Part shown: in pieces, positions 8,986 through 19,803 of the stretch
Layout of the letters: each line of letters opens with the position of its first letter
Numbering within the stretch: position 1 is the stretch's first letter
Origin: Picochlorum sp. 'celeri'
Lineage: Eukaryota > Chlorophyta > Trebouxiophyceae
Length of the DNA: 64,000 nt
Assembly: GCA_010909725.1 (NCBI GenBank)
Contig: JAACMV010000019.1
Location: 558,001-622,000 of the forward strand
Direction: 5' to 3'
Notes under the pieces: model-generated
What the model saw: the letters and a program-made list of their open reading frames with translations, nothing else
The model's database searches: none
What the model was told of the DNA's origin: nothing
Program-made: the position numbers and the translations under genes

Positions 8986-10357
8986 CTATGTACTGTATAA
9001 GAAAAAGGCACCAGTGAACAAGAACCCGACAACCATGGCCATGACAGACCCATAATATGGGAATGCTTGAGACAAGAATCGAGAGTACTCGTAATGCCTG
9101 AATGGTCTCACTGGGACAGTTTCTGACTCATATATCCACGAATATCCGGGTCTCTTATAGTCTATGACCCATTTGAATACGCCGTATACATCTGGAACTT
9201 TGACCTGGGCAGTAAAGGTTCCATTGCCAAGGTGTGTCAGGGTCTTTCTGATGTATGGGTCAAGCATGACAAACTCGACTTGCACATCCTTTCCATCAAA
9301 CGGTTGGCATCGAGAAGAATTGCATTCTTCAATATCAACAAAAACTTCGACATCATCTTTGATCCTGTATAATGGTGGGTTCCATGGCCCATCCACAAGT
9401 CTATGCCTAATTGCTGATGCATGCAAGACGTGTCTTTCTTGGAACACCCAGCTTAACGAGTCAATGGCGAACCCAGCGTTTCCTTTCGATGATTTAATAA
9501 GAGAGTTAGAAAGCATATCTAGAGATCCGAGAACTGCGGCGCGAGCGTTATTTCTTCCCTGCACGAGGGCAGCAAGCTTGAGGTTGTATCCACCCAAGGC
9601 AGCCTTTCCAGTGCCGGCAGCTGTGCTATCCTTCTGAGCCGAATACGCTGTTGGGGAACCATGCAACACACCCATTGTCATATAAGCTTCAGGAGATATG
9701 GAAAACCCAATGCTACGAGGACAGGTGATGTCATGCTGCTCTGTTGAAGGCGCAAATGTTCCAGACAGACTGTCATCTATAGATGTCAACACTGCCGTAT
9801 GCCCTCCCTCATCAATTTTCGCATTATATTTGAAGTGATCCACAACCGTAGATCCAGAATCTTCGATATCAGCACCTAATCGCCCGAGCAACGCCCGAGT
9901 AGATGATCCGGCAGATGGAGTCACTGCCACATACAAGTCATGACCAGCTTCAAAGAACTCCAACTGCTTCCTCGCTGTAATACCAGGACCATATTCTGCA
10001 CATAATATGAAAATGTACTATATAATATGATTCCTGTAGGCATCGGATGAAAAATCTATCCAAACACGTACTTGATTGTCCTCCTAAAACGACGAGTTTG
10101 TCAAACAGCCATGTTTCAACATCTTGCAGTTGTACCTCATCTGATGTCGCCAGTGATACAGTTACGTCATATCCTTTCCGCTTAATGGTATCCAAAAAGG
10201 TACTGTGGGTCTTTGTCGTGGCGTGATCGTCCACCAAGACGAGTACTTTTTTGTTGTCTGATCCTGCACTCGCTCCTGAAATCGGATGGATCAGTGCTGC
10301 TACCAGCAGAAGGAACAGTCCAACTATGTGAAATGGTTTATCCAGAAACATGGTCAA
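8986..10357 (-). CDS. Oligosaccharyltransferase 48 kDa subunit (OST48/WBP1)
   Basis: Non-catalytic subunit of the ER oligosaccharyltransferase that N-glycosylates nascent proteins. Two exons, 10072-10357 and 8986-9995; the 76-nt intron (donor GTACGTG, acceptor TGTGCAG) joins GGQS to KYGPGITARKQLEFFEAG in frame. It has an N-terminal signal peptide (hydrophobic FHIVGLFLLLVAALI), KKVLVLVDD, DHFKYN, a long lumenal domain, the conserved VPDVYGVFKWVIDYKRPGYS near the end, SVRP-like VPVRPFRHYEYSRF, and one C-terminal membrane helix (AMVVGFLFTGAFFLY). Length and order match the family. TGTAA on the coding strand lies 10 nt after the stop. Confidence 0.93.
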
Positions 10358-10488
10358 TCATCCACAATCCAAACGCATGAAAAAATAACAGTCACTCCCC
10401 CTTGTGGCAGCAAATATCTATCTTCTACCAATACGAGTCGATGTTTGATTGATACAACAAAAGTATTATTATTAATAATAATGGATGG

Positions 10489-13400
10489 TCAGGTTGAGAG
10501 GCGTGCCTTGGTATTCAATGCATCTCCCAAGGCAGTCACTGATTCGGTGGATTGTCTTCTCCTCGTTTTTCTAGTCTGGCCAGGCATGGGGGCATGAATG
10601 CCACCACGACTGGTGTGTGGGGACACATTTTCATCATCTTCTTCTTTGTCCTTTTCGTCTTCATCATCATCGTCGTCGTCGTCTGAGATTTCATTCATGT
10701 TTGATGTTGTTCTCGTCACCCGTGATGGCAGCCTGCGTCGCTGGCCCTGTGCCATGGAGGAAGAAGAAGAAGAAGAAGAAGGAGAAGAGTCTTCATCCAT
10801 GTCAGAGTCACATGCCTCTTCCTCCTTCTTGAATGGTTCAGGGAACCCAGTGCAGAATGCATGTACATTGTCTCTCAGTTCGTTGAGCAATGTGTCCACG
10901 TGAGAATCATCCTTGTGCTGAGCATCATCGTCATTGACAGTGGGCTTGTAGCGCTTTTGGATATTCTCCATTTCCTTGACACACGCAGGATCTGATATGA
11001 TGTCTGCTGCATGGGTGGCATATATATGAATTCTCATCACTGTTTCTCTGGTCTCATCTCCCGCATCATACATTGGTAATGCTGCTGGGGCTTTGCACAT
11101 GGCAGTCATATACTGCTTTGGTACTGACCGTGCATGGGCACATTCTATGATTTCACCCATGAGTATTTCAGCCAATGGTTCATGTCCAAACATTTCACGT
11201 TCTCCGTGACGATCCATGACTGGCATTTGGAGCAATTTTGTGGCAAATGTAATGACCTGGGGTGCAATGGCTCCAGAGGCAATTGTCTTTCTCCGAGCAG
11301 CAACATCAATGGCTGCTGCGGATCTGACTGCGGGGAGCATTGCGGTAGCCAAGTACTGCTGCGAGGTGACCGATAATGTAGCATATCGTTGGAAGAATAC
11401 GAGCAGGCTCTGTCTTGCTTTTGGTGATACACGTGTACATGCATCAAAGCAGAGCACAAACAGTTTGACAAGGATTCGGATCATGTCTCCATCTTCCAGC
11501 GCGGTATCCATCTCGTGGTGCAGGTCCGATGATTGCCTTAATTCATTCACCGAGACCAACTTGATGAGGCATTCGACGACGGCTTCGCCAATGGTAGCAT
11601 GAGCCTCTGCATCGTCAGCATCGAGCCATTCTTGGGCATAGTGAAGCATCAGGTCTACAATTGTTGGGGTCTCTTCATGGTTGTCTGCTTGAGCCATCTC
11701 TTGGATCATGAGTTGTACTGCTTTAGGACCTCGGGAGAGGCATGCATCGCCCAATGCCTGAATCATGACTGCATTCACATCTGCCTGCTCTTCACATGAG
11801 ATGAGTGCCTTGAACATGTCCTTCATAATAAGAGCGCTCGTTTCTTTTCCAGTCTCGATCAAAAAGTATAATCCAAGGCATGTGTATGCAATAACTCGAA
11901 CATGCTCATCGGGGCTCGTGGATGCAGACCAAATAACATGCTGCAAGATGTCAGACCATTGCAATGCACTTTCACTGATCTCCAGGCATTTGAGAGAGGA
12001 TAGAAATCCAGAAATGATACTTAACAAGAGAATTTGGTCCTCAGATGTCAACGAATGCATTTTTTGTGGGTCGAGTGGCATCAAATCCTTCTTGGTCAAC
12101 ACATGCTCGAGAATGTGGAAGGCAGCCTCGGTCAGGGATTCATCTGATGTATACATCTTACGTACAACCTCAAAACACGCATCGTACAGCTTTTTGTTGT
12201 ATACTCCAGACGTCAAAATTTCTCGAATCACGTCTTCGATAGCTCGTCGGCCACTGGCATCGACAAAATCAGCACATTGAGCTGCAAGAAGCAACAACTG
12301 GCAGCAGGTCTGTGGCTCATCCTTGTGAAGGCGAATGATGAATGCAAGGTCCTCGACGCAACTTGGCATGACTGCTTCAAATGCTTCAAGCCTCTCTCCA
12401 GCAGTTGCAGCTTCAACATTGGCAGTAGCTCCTCCTGATGTGGCAGCCCTAATGCCGTGGGAGGATGCCTCAGAGGACAAGTGCACACACACAACGCGCC
12501 AAAATAACGCCTCCTCAGCCGACATCAGGTTTGGATTATCCACTGTAAAATCTGTGCGAAGTCCCAACTTTTCGTTCGAGGCCAGCAGTGCAACCTGAAC
12601 AGCATCCAACCTTTCACTGGTGAACAAGGCCATGAGGACCAGCTCGGCTGCCTCCACATGTTCTCCACCATTCATTTCTCTCAACAGCGTCAACGGCTCT
12701 CCACCACAAGAGTCAAACCACGATACGACAAGGCCTTTCGCAGCATCCACAACAGATTCCACTCGATCCTGTAAACCTTTGCTCAACAGCCCCGGAACAA
12801 GAGAGGGATTGACATCAGATAACGCTGTCTTTTCTGCCAAGGTCATATACGTCGTCTTCCTCACATCATCAGATTCATCTCGCGTTCTCAACACCATAAA
12901 CTCCAGAGTATACTCACTGATCGGCAACACAGAGATGACTGCCTTTCTGACCTCCTTGCTCTTATCAGATTTCAACACCTTGAGCAAACTCTCAACAACA
13001 GGACAATCCACAAAGTCTCCGTCATCATTTGGCTGAGGAAATCGCAGCAGAGCCTTGACAGCCGCTGTTCGAACATTTGGCCTTCCATCCTCAACAAGCC
13101 TCAACATGCTCTTCTGCACAGCATCCAAAACCTCCTCTGCAACATCCGCCTCCTCTGGCATATTATTCACCAAGTTTCCAATCAATTGGCACACTCTCCA
13201 GCGCATCATCGGCTCCTTTGCATGGGACCATTCCACGAGAAACCCAATCATTACTTCCACACACTGCAGTCTATCAGTATTCGCAGCAAGCGAGGACAAG
13301 ATGCCAAAGAACTTGACCAACCTATCATGATACATATTTCTCTGCACACAAGACTCCAACGTCATTCGACACACTGCAACCATGAGATACGACATCCTAA

Positions 13401-13630
13401 CCTACCTCTGACAAGGATACAATCCATTTCAAGCAAATACACAATTGGTGCAACTCATCCTCAATATTCTCCTCCACTCTGTCCCACAGCATATTGGCAT
13501 ACCGCACTTGCCCATGCCCAAGAGACTTTTGAGCTTCATTCAGCAACACAGGAATACTTAAAATAGAAGAAGAAAAAGTTACATCGCTCTCAGATGGAGA
13601 ATCTGGCTCCTGTCTTCTTCTCGATACCAT
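10489..13630 (-). CDS. Condensin subunit CAP-G (NCAPG/YCG1)
   Basis: HEAT-repeat subunit of condensin, needed for mitotic chromosome compaction. Exon 1 (13402-13630) starts at MVSRRRQEPDSPSES. The main exon (10489-13373) gives about 960 residues. The join uses a 28-nt intron (13374-13401, GTTAGG...TTGCAG), which keeps the frame; reading through hits a stop. Family landmarks are MRWRVCQLIGNLVNNMPEEA, RPNVRTAAVKALLRFPQP, the KSKEVRKAVISVLPIS HEAT units and the central CAP-G conserved block around YTCLGLYFLIETGKE. The C-terminus is low complexity: a poly-Ser tract from a GAA/TTC-type triplet repeat near 10757-10783 and an Asp/Glu tract, followed by a basic tail likely to be regulated by phosphorylation. 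Confidence 0.9.
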
Positions 13631-14135
13631 GGTAGTTGGATCGATGACCTCAGCGTACCGAATACCGCTGATAGTAGGTTTCAGAACAAATCAGTCGTTT
13701 CTATAGTATTATTTAAGTTTATAGAATTATTTTAAACACTATTTTCAGGCCCATCTAGAGAATCTAGACCCCTTGCTGTAATGAACGTAACGGTCGCGTA
13801 TCACTTTTCATATCTCCCATCCAATATACTTTTTGATGGGACACGTATGCCAATGTATCTTCGATGCGCCAAAAGACACCATGTTGGCTTCATTGGCGTC
13901 GATTCGCAGCCATGGTGGTCTAAAAATACTTTAATAATCACCACAAAGGAATTGTGGGTGCTCTTATGAGGTATTTGTAGTGTTTCGTCACCTTCTAGGT
14001 CGCGATTTCACATAGCAGAAATTGTTCTCTGATCTATCCCCATTATACGATTTGGGTGCATGCCGATTGTACGGTTTATATCCTGAAAAGGCTCTTGTAA
14101 CGGTATTGGAAGAATCCGTGGTCAGAGTTCATACG
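13631..14135. promoter_or_regulatory. Shared upstream region of CAP-G and COG8
   Basis: About 500 nt between divergent genes, presumably holding both promoters. A 62-codon ORF at 13781-13969 has no recognisable features. The COG8 frame stays open back to 14022 but without ATG, so an upstream exon cannot be excluded. Confidence 0.4.
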
Positions 14136-15689
14136 ATGGGTCTTGATTTTGGCGTAGCAGAGGTTTCTGGTCGTGGAAAGGACGATCAGAGCAAGGAAAT
14201 GCAGGAGTATTTTGGGGAATTGTTAGAATATGACCATATCAAGATCAAGCATGAGCCAGCAAAGCTGGTGCAGGATGTGGAGGATAGGAAGAAATTGCTG
14301 GACGATTGTGTATCTAGCCATTACAATGTGTACTTGAGTGTTCATGAGAAGATGAAGTCGCTGGGTGGTGTGTTGCGAGATTGTTCTGAATGTTTGAAGA
14401 AGATTGAGGATGTTGATGTTCCGGATCTTCAAGAGCAGGCGAATGAGTTTCGGAAGAAGGCATCCCAGGAGAATTCAACCCGAGAGGCCCTTCGCCACGT
14501 GTATTCTCATCAGGGCATGTTGTTGGATATTTTAGAGATTCCTTCGTTGATGGATACGTGTGTAAGGGCTGGTAATTATGATGAAGCGTTGGAGTTGAAA
14601 TCGTTTGGGAGGAGGTTGAGGATGATCCACGGAGACATTCCTGTGGTTGTGATGCTGTCCCGGGACATTGAGGCTGTCTTGGAGGTGATGGTGGAGCAGT
14701 TGTTGGAGAAGCTGCAGTCCAGTATTCAGCTTGCCGAGTGCTTAAAGGTTGTGGGGTATCTGAAAAGGATGAATGCGTTCCCGTCGGATGCTGTGGCATT
14801 GAAGAAGGAGTTTCTTGAAAGGAGGGGGTGCTGGATTGATGCGTCTTTGAGGGAGTTGGGAGATTCGTTGCCTCCGTACGAGTACTTGAAGAAAATAACG
14901 GATATATATAGGCTGCAGATGTTTGATATTCTTATGCAGTATCGTGCTATATTTTATTCAAAGGACGGTGCAGTGTTTGATGTGAATGATCCATCGTTTT
15001 CGTGGTCATACAAGAGAATGGTGTTTTACTTGGCAGAAATGCAGACCAATCTGCCTTTAATCGAAGATGGAGGTAGTCTGGCGTCAGTTTTAGATCATTG
15101 CATGTACTGTGGAAAAGCATTAGCTCGGGTGGGGCTTGATTTTAGACCCACTGTGTTTCCAATGTTCCAAGATGCGGCGTATGCCAACTTTGAGAGGCTG
15201 GTGCAGGTGGCAGATGAGGTGTTTCAAGAGATGATTGCAACGCACAGATGGGTTTCAATTCCTTCAGTGCTGAATAGAGCGATGGAAATGAGCAAGAATC
15301 AAAAGGAGGATGGGAAGGAGGAGGAGTCAGCAAAGGTGTTGACAAAAGGCATCGAGCCACCGATTGTTTTGGTTGAGCACCCACCCTTGGCTGTGTATAC
15401 CAATGGTGTGTTGGCAGGGTTTAATGAGCTCAGACATTGTGCACCATCTGCTATAAAGGATAGGGTGGCTGAATGCCTTAGGGTATCTTTCCAAAAGTTG
15501 GCTGCAGCATTGGAAGAGAGGCGAATGATGAATGTAGATGCAGATGAGTTGGAGGTGTTCAACAAAGCTTACAGTCTTGTCGCTTCGGTACAGCTACCGT
15601 TTTTAGTGGAATGCTTCAGTACAATCTATGGCAGTCCTCGGACGCCAATCATACCTGAGACACTACTGCCTTCAGAAGCGTCATCATAG
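14136..15689 (+). CDS. Conserved oligomeric Golgi complex subunit 8 (COG8)
   Basis: Component of lobe B of the COG tether for retrograde Golgi vesicles. The first in-frame ATG is 14136; the open frame begins at 14022 with no ATG. The product is 517 aa, normal for COG8. Recognisable parts are YFGELLEYDHIKIKHEPAKL at the N-terminus, the coiled segment through SVHEKMKSLGGVLRDCSECL, and LLDILEIPSLMDTCVRAGNYDEALEL, which is the most conserved COG8 stretch. FYLAEMQTNLPLIEDGGSLASVLDHCMYCG follows in the middle, split here from its flanks. It is mainly helical. The stop is 46 nt from the convergent ABC transporter stop. Confidence 0.9.
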   Translation: MGLDFGVAEVSGRGKDDQSKEMQEYFGELLEYDHIKIKHEPAKLVQDVEDRKKLLDDCVSSHYNVYLSVHEKMKSLGGVLRDCSECLKKIEDVDVPDLQEQANEFRKKASQENSTREALRHVYSHQGMLLDILEIPSLMDTCVRAGNYDEALELKSFGRRLRMIHGDIPVVVMLSRDIEAVLEVMVEQLLEKLQSSIQLAECLKVVGYLKRMNAFPSDAVALKKEFLERRGCWIDASLRELGDSLPPYEYLKKITDIYRLQMFDILMQYRAIFYSKDGAVFDVNDPSFSWSYKRMVFYLAEMQTNLPLIEDGGSLASVLDHCMYCGKALARVGLDFRPTVFPMFQDAAYANFERLVQVADEVFQEMIATHRWVSIPSVLNRAMEMSKNQKEDGKEEESAKVLTKGIEPPIVLVEHPPLAVYTNGVLAGFNELRHCAPSAIKDRVAECLRVSFQKLAAALEERRMMNVDADELEVFNKAYSLVASVQLPFLVECFSTIYGSPRTPIIPETLLPSEASS

Positions 15690-15735
15690 ATTTTTACACA
15701 CTACTATCGTATCAAAACACTGATGTAAAATGACA

Positions 15736-18138
15736 TTATGCTAATTTAGCACTGGATGTAGAAGGAGTCATGCCAAGCAAACTGGCTGATGATTCACTTC
15801 GTGCCAATTGACGGCGAACAAGCTTTGCATATATACCTTGCCTCTCCAATAATTCCTCATGTGTACCCATCTCGACCACCGCACCTTTCTGAACCACACA
15901 TATTCGATCTGCATTTTGGATTGTCGATAACCTATGAGCGATGACCAACACCGTTCTACCCACCATGGTCCTGTCTAATGCCTCCTGCACAACATGCTCA
16001 CTGTCTGCATCCAATGCACTCGTTGCTTCATCAAGCAATAAGATTGACGGTTTCCTAACAAGCGCTCGAGCAATTGCAAGTCGCTGTTTTTGACCTCCAG
16101 AGAGCTGCACACCTCTTTCACCACACTCTGTTTCATACTGCTCTGGCAACAGACTGATGAATTCATGCGCATTGGCCAGCTTTGATGCCAGTTCAATCTC
16201 CTCATCATCAGGCACCTGCTCTTCGGGCAGCCCATCATCAGTTTCCATTCCATAAATTATATTTCGCTTTATACTTCGCGCAAACAAGACGGGTTCTTGT
16301 CCCACCAACGCAACCCTCTGCCTGAGCCACTTTTTATCATATGATCCAATATCTCTTCCATCAATCAATACAGCGCCGTTTGATGGCAAATATTGGCGTT
16401 CTAACAGCTTAACAATCGATGATTTACCACCACCAGAAGGCCCAACCAATGCGACAACCTCACCAGGGCGAATAGAGAGGGAAAAGTTTTCCAGAATGGT
16501 GATACCAGGCCTGGCAGGATAGCTAAAGGACACATTACGGAATTCAATACTCCCCACCAAATCCCTATCTGGTTTCTCTGTTCCACTCTCAATAAAAGCA
16601 GGTGGTTTGTTGATAAGTTCAATCACCTTATCAGCAGCTCCTACTGCAGCAGACAGGGCGGAAAACACATCACCTAACGACTGGAAAGATGCACTCAGAC
16701 TTTGCTGGTACAGCATAAAACTCACGAGCGATCCAGCACTCATCGCGTCATTCAACACCAACGTTCCACCATAGAAAAGGACACCAGCAATAACCGCAGC
16801 CGTCAAAAACGTATTATTGATCATATACAGGGAATATGCAAGCGCCTGCTTCACTTGAATGAAATAAAATTCCCTCAGCTTTGTTTCATACGCAGATTCC
16901 GTACTTCCCTCAGCCGCATGAGACTTGACGATAGATATGGATGATAGAGATTCATCAGCAACACTATTCGCCTCTGCCAACCGCGCCTGAACCGTCTTTG
17001 ACATTCTTCTGTAATAGGCTCCATACACCTTGCAGACAATAATCACGATTGGCACCATGACAAATGTCACCACCGACAGCCTCCATGACGACTTGAACAT
17101 GAACACGAGAACCATGGCTGCCTGCGTAATGGATCTCATCATAACATTCAAATTCAGACAAATCTGATCCGACACGGTCGTTGTATCTGCTGACAACCTT
17201 GAAGTAATATCTCCAATTCGATTCCGATCAAAAAACCCACAATCTTGTCTCAACAACGAACTAAACAGTCTCATACGAAGCCTCACATTCATCCGGGTCA
17301 TGGCATACGTAAACAATCCTCCACGTATACCAGTAAATATAGCACAGAGAAACGCCACCAGCAACAACTTGACAATAGTGTATTTGAACAATGCTCTATC
17401 CGGATCAATCGACGCATAATCTATAATTTTACCCGTATAATACGGTATCAGAGCCTGACCCAACGCCGCAAGCGATCCAGCCAGAAACGCAACCGTCAGC
17501 AAGAGCGTATCAGGCGCAGCAAAACCCAACAACCCCAATATCGTCGCATGCCGAACCTCCTCCTCTCCATCATCCTTGTGTTCCTCGCTATCAGCCACCA
17601 AAGGCTGATATAACGAAGACGCCCGTACTTCCATTGCTTTTTTCTTCGCCAGACTATCAATCGCCCGCATACACACATGCTGTTGAAACTGCGTCACCAC
17701 AAACGCCACCACCACCCCCGTGTAGATGCACACCAACCCAGAATGATATCTATCCACCGGCCACGGCTCCTCATCACTCAATATAGCTACCACCACAGCC
17801 TTTCCCAACAAAAGAATGTGATACACACTCGTCAGCACATAGATAGAGGTGCGTGGTGCCTTGAGCGCAAGTGCATCAGTCCTTGGTACTTGAAACATTC
17901 TCACCAACCTATTCAACCGATACCTCGCCCATACCATGCATAGGACCAGCACAATCGAGTATACAAGAACTGACACAGGTATATCTAATCCTGAGTTCCC
18001 AACAGAATACTCTTTCCAGAGAGATTTGAGAGTAAACCATGATGGCTTTGCTTTTGCAAGCGAAGACAGGGTCCAGTAAAACAGCCCACCCTGGAACACC
18101 AAGTGCATACAAATCGTCACGACGAGCGACGCATTCAT
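15736..18138 (-). CDS. ABCB-type half transporter (TAP/TAPL-like)
   Basis: 800-aa ABC half transporter with an extra N-terminal membrane domain (TMD0, about four helices in residues 1-155), a six-helix TMD (about 215-510) and one NBD (about 545-780). The NBD has Walker A GPSGGGKSS, Q-loop VALVGQEPVLF, signature LSGGQKQRLAIARALV, Walker B ILLLDEATSALD and H-loop AHRLST, so it should be ATPase active as a homo- or heterodimer. Architecture and order match TAP-like/ABCB9 and plant ABCB26/27 (TAP-type) proteins that move peptides or other solutes across endomembranes. Substrate and membrane are unknown. No intron. Confidence 0.9.
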   Translation of the reverse strand: MNASLVVTICMHLVFQGGLFYWTLSSLAKAKPSWFTLKSLWKEYSVGNSGLDIPVSVLVYSIVLVLCMVWARYRLNRLVRMFQVPRTDALALKAPRTSIYVLTSVYHILLLGKAVVVAILSDEEPWPVDRYHSGLVCIYTGVVVAFVVTQFQQHVCMRAIDSLAKKKAMEVRASSLYQPLVADSEEHKDDGEEEVRHATILGLLGFAAPDTLLLTVAFLAGSLAALGQALIPYYTGKIIDYASIDPDRALFKYTIVKLLLVAFLCAIFTGIRGGLFTYAMTRMNVRLRMRLFSSLLRQDCGFFDRNRIGDITSRLSADTTTVSDQICLNLNVMMRSITQAAMVLVFMFKSSWRLSVVTFVMVPIVIIVCKVYGAYYRRMSKTVQARLAEANSVADESLSSISIVKSHAAEGSTESAYETKLREFYFIQVKQALAYSLYMINNTFLTAAVIAGVLFYGGTLVLNDAMSAGSLVSFMLYQQSLSASFQSLGDVFSALSAAVGAADKVIELINKPPAFIESGTEKPDRDLVGSIEFRNVSFSYPARPGITILENFSLSIRPGEVVALVGPSGGGKSSIVKLLERQYLPSNGAVLIDGRDIGSYDKKWLRQRVALVGQEPVLFARSIKRNIIYGMETDDGLPEEQVPDDEEIELASKLANAHEFISLLPEQYETECGERGVQLSGGQKQRLAIARALVRKPSILLLDEATSALDADSEHVVQEALDRTMVGRTVLVIAHRLSTIQNADRICVVQKGAVVEMGTHEELLERQGIYAKLVRRQLARSESSASLLGMTPSTSSAKLA

Positions 18139-18357
18139 CCTTGAATATTTCTAGACCAACCAAATCCTTCTAATATCTAGTATTGCTATGAGCAATTCTC
18201 CCAGAATCTACTATGCAGAAATTCTCTATCGTTCGAAAGGCAGAAATACAAGAAAACATGCAATTACTGTATCAAACTCAGGGTTTGGCCATTTTTAACA
18301 ATACATTCTTCACATATATTATTTTATTTCATATATATATACTGGTTTATGTATGTA

Positions 18358-19590
18358 TCATCCATTGACAAGTTCAACAATCATGGCTGTGTGATTAAGT
18401 CCGCAAGACATGCTCACTGCCTTCCAGATGAGATGTCCCTGTGACTGGGACTGGGGCACCTCGAGTCCATCTGCCATCTCGATGGTAACAATCCTACGGG
18501 GAGACCATGCATCACAGTCGTCACCACCTAATTGCCCACCTCCACTGCCTCCATGATCCATGCTCATGGCAGTGCCCTGAGATCCTCCCCATCCCCAGCA
18601 GTGAGCCCACCCCCTATCATCTATGGCTGCGGAATGTTTCCAACCGGCTGCGACGGATATCGACTGAAAGTCTGGTATTGGCTGAGGGCGTAGTACTCCA
18701 TGGGGGACAGAGCTACCCAACCCCAAGCATCCCTGCTGCTCAGCACCCCACACCATGGTCTTTCCATAGTGCGTGGATGCCAGAGAATGGTACCCACCGC
18801 ACGCCAGCGATCCAACGGATTCTAATCCTTGAACTTTAATAGGAACGGACGAATCATCTCGAGTCCCAGTGCCCAGCTGCAAATGCCTCCCATTTCCAAA
18901 GGTGTATACAAACCCATCAGAGTCTATGCACGCAGAATGCATATGCCCTGCGGCTGCAGCCACAATCTTTTTCGCCTCCAAAGCTCTCACTTTTCTAGGA
19001 ATATACTCCCCCTGCGTCGATATGTACCGAAATATAGATGATGACCCAGCTGTTCCATGACCCAGCCTCCCATGTGCTCCATCTCCACACGTATACAACT
19101 CCCCTGCAGAGCTCACAAGAAGCGAATGAGCAGCCCCAGCTGCAGCATATACTATATCACTATCCTTGATGGAAGCCACCAGTCTCGGATCACATGTTGT
19201 ATGAACCTCCTGCCCCAGTCCAAGTTGACCAGACCCATTCTGCCCCCATGCCCACACACCCCCATTCCTGTCCACAGCCAACGAGTGATAATGTCCAGCT
19301 GCCACATGAACCACATCCTCTGGGATGGGGACATCGATTGGCTCTGCCACCCATGCCTCGCTTTCGCTATGACCCAGCTGTCCTTTGTCGTTGAGTCCAA
19401 AAGAGACGACAGAACCTTCTCTACTCAATGCAAGGGTATGTGCTCCTCCGCAAGCAACTTGGATGTATTCAAACCCTTCTAAAATAGGCGCAGATACCTG
19501 CTTCGGGATTTCGATGGACGTGCAGGGTGTGCCATGGCCAAGGCGACCACAATCTCCGTTGCCAAATGTGGTAAGGATTCTCTTCTTCAT
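18358..19590 (-). CDS. RCC1-repeat (beta-propeller) protein
   Basis: 410 aa, almost entirely RCC1-type repeats: units such as CGGAHTLALSREGSVVSFG, GHYHSLAVDRNGGVWAWG, GAAHSLLVSSAGELYTCG, GHMHSACIDSDGFVYTFG, GYHSLAS, and GWKHSAAIDDRGWAHCWG make about seven blades. The same fold is used by Ran GEF RCC1, UVR8 and many regulatory proteins. There is no extra domain or nuclear localisation signal, so RCC1 proper cannot be distinguished from the large family of RCC1-like proteins. A Gly-rich insertion sits in the last blades. UVR8-type tryptophan triads (GWRHT motifs) are not seen. Confidence 0.88.
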   Translation of the reverse strand: MKKRILTTFGNGDCGRLGHGTPCTSIEIPKQVSAPILEGFEYIQVACGGAHTLALSREGSVVSFGLNDKGQLGHSESEAWVAEPIDVPIPEDVVHVAAGHYHSLAVDRNGGVWAWGQNGSGQLGLGQEVHTTCDPRLVASIKDSDIVYAAAGAAHSLLVSSAGELYTCGDGAHGRLGHGTAGSSSIFRYISTQGEYIPRKVRALEAKKIVAAAAGHMHSACIDSDGFVYTFGNGRHLQLGTGTRDDSSVPIKVQGLESVGSLACGGYHSLASTHYGKTMVWGAEQQGCLGLGSSVPHGVLRPQPIPDFQSISVAAGWKHSAAIDDRGWAHCWGWGGSQGTAMSMDHGGSGGGQLGGDDCDAWSPRRIVTIEMADGLEVPQSQSQGHLIWKAVSMSCGLNHTAMIVELVNG

Positions 19591-19803
19591 ACATACAGCA
19601 TGGTACTATTGTTGTTGTTAACTTTTTTGTAAAGAATGTCTTGAAGTAATTGAAAAGGATGGGAGAGATTGATGGTTGATGATTAATCGAGCCTTGATCA
19701 CACTTTCAAGGTGGTTTTGAAATTTCTCTCAGAGATGTCTGTGAGAGGACTGCTGCTGACCATGTATTGTACAATGGTGGTCGACATATAGCCTATATGA
19801 CGA

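Noticed and set aside
10598..10903. Poly-Ser and poly-Glu ORFs opposite CAP-G
   Set aside because: Shadows of the acidic/serine triplet-repeat tail of CAP-G.
13781..13969. 62-codon ORF in the CAP-G/COG8 interval
   Set aside because: No domain, signal, context or splice evidence; lies in a likely promoter.
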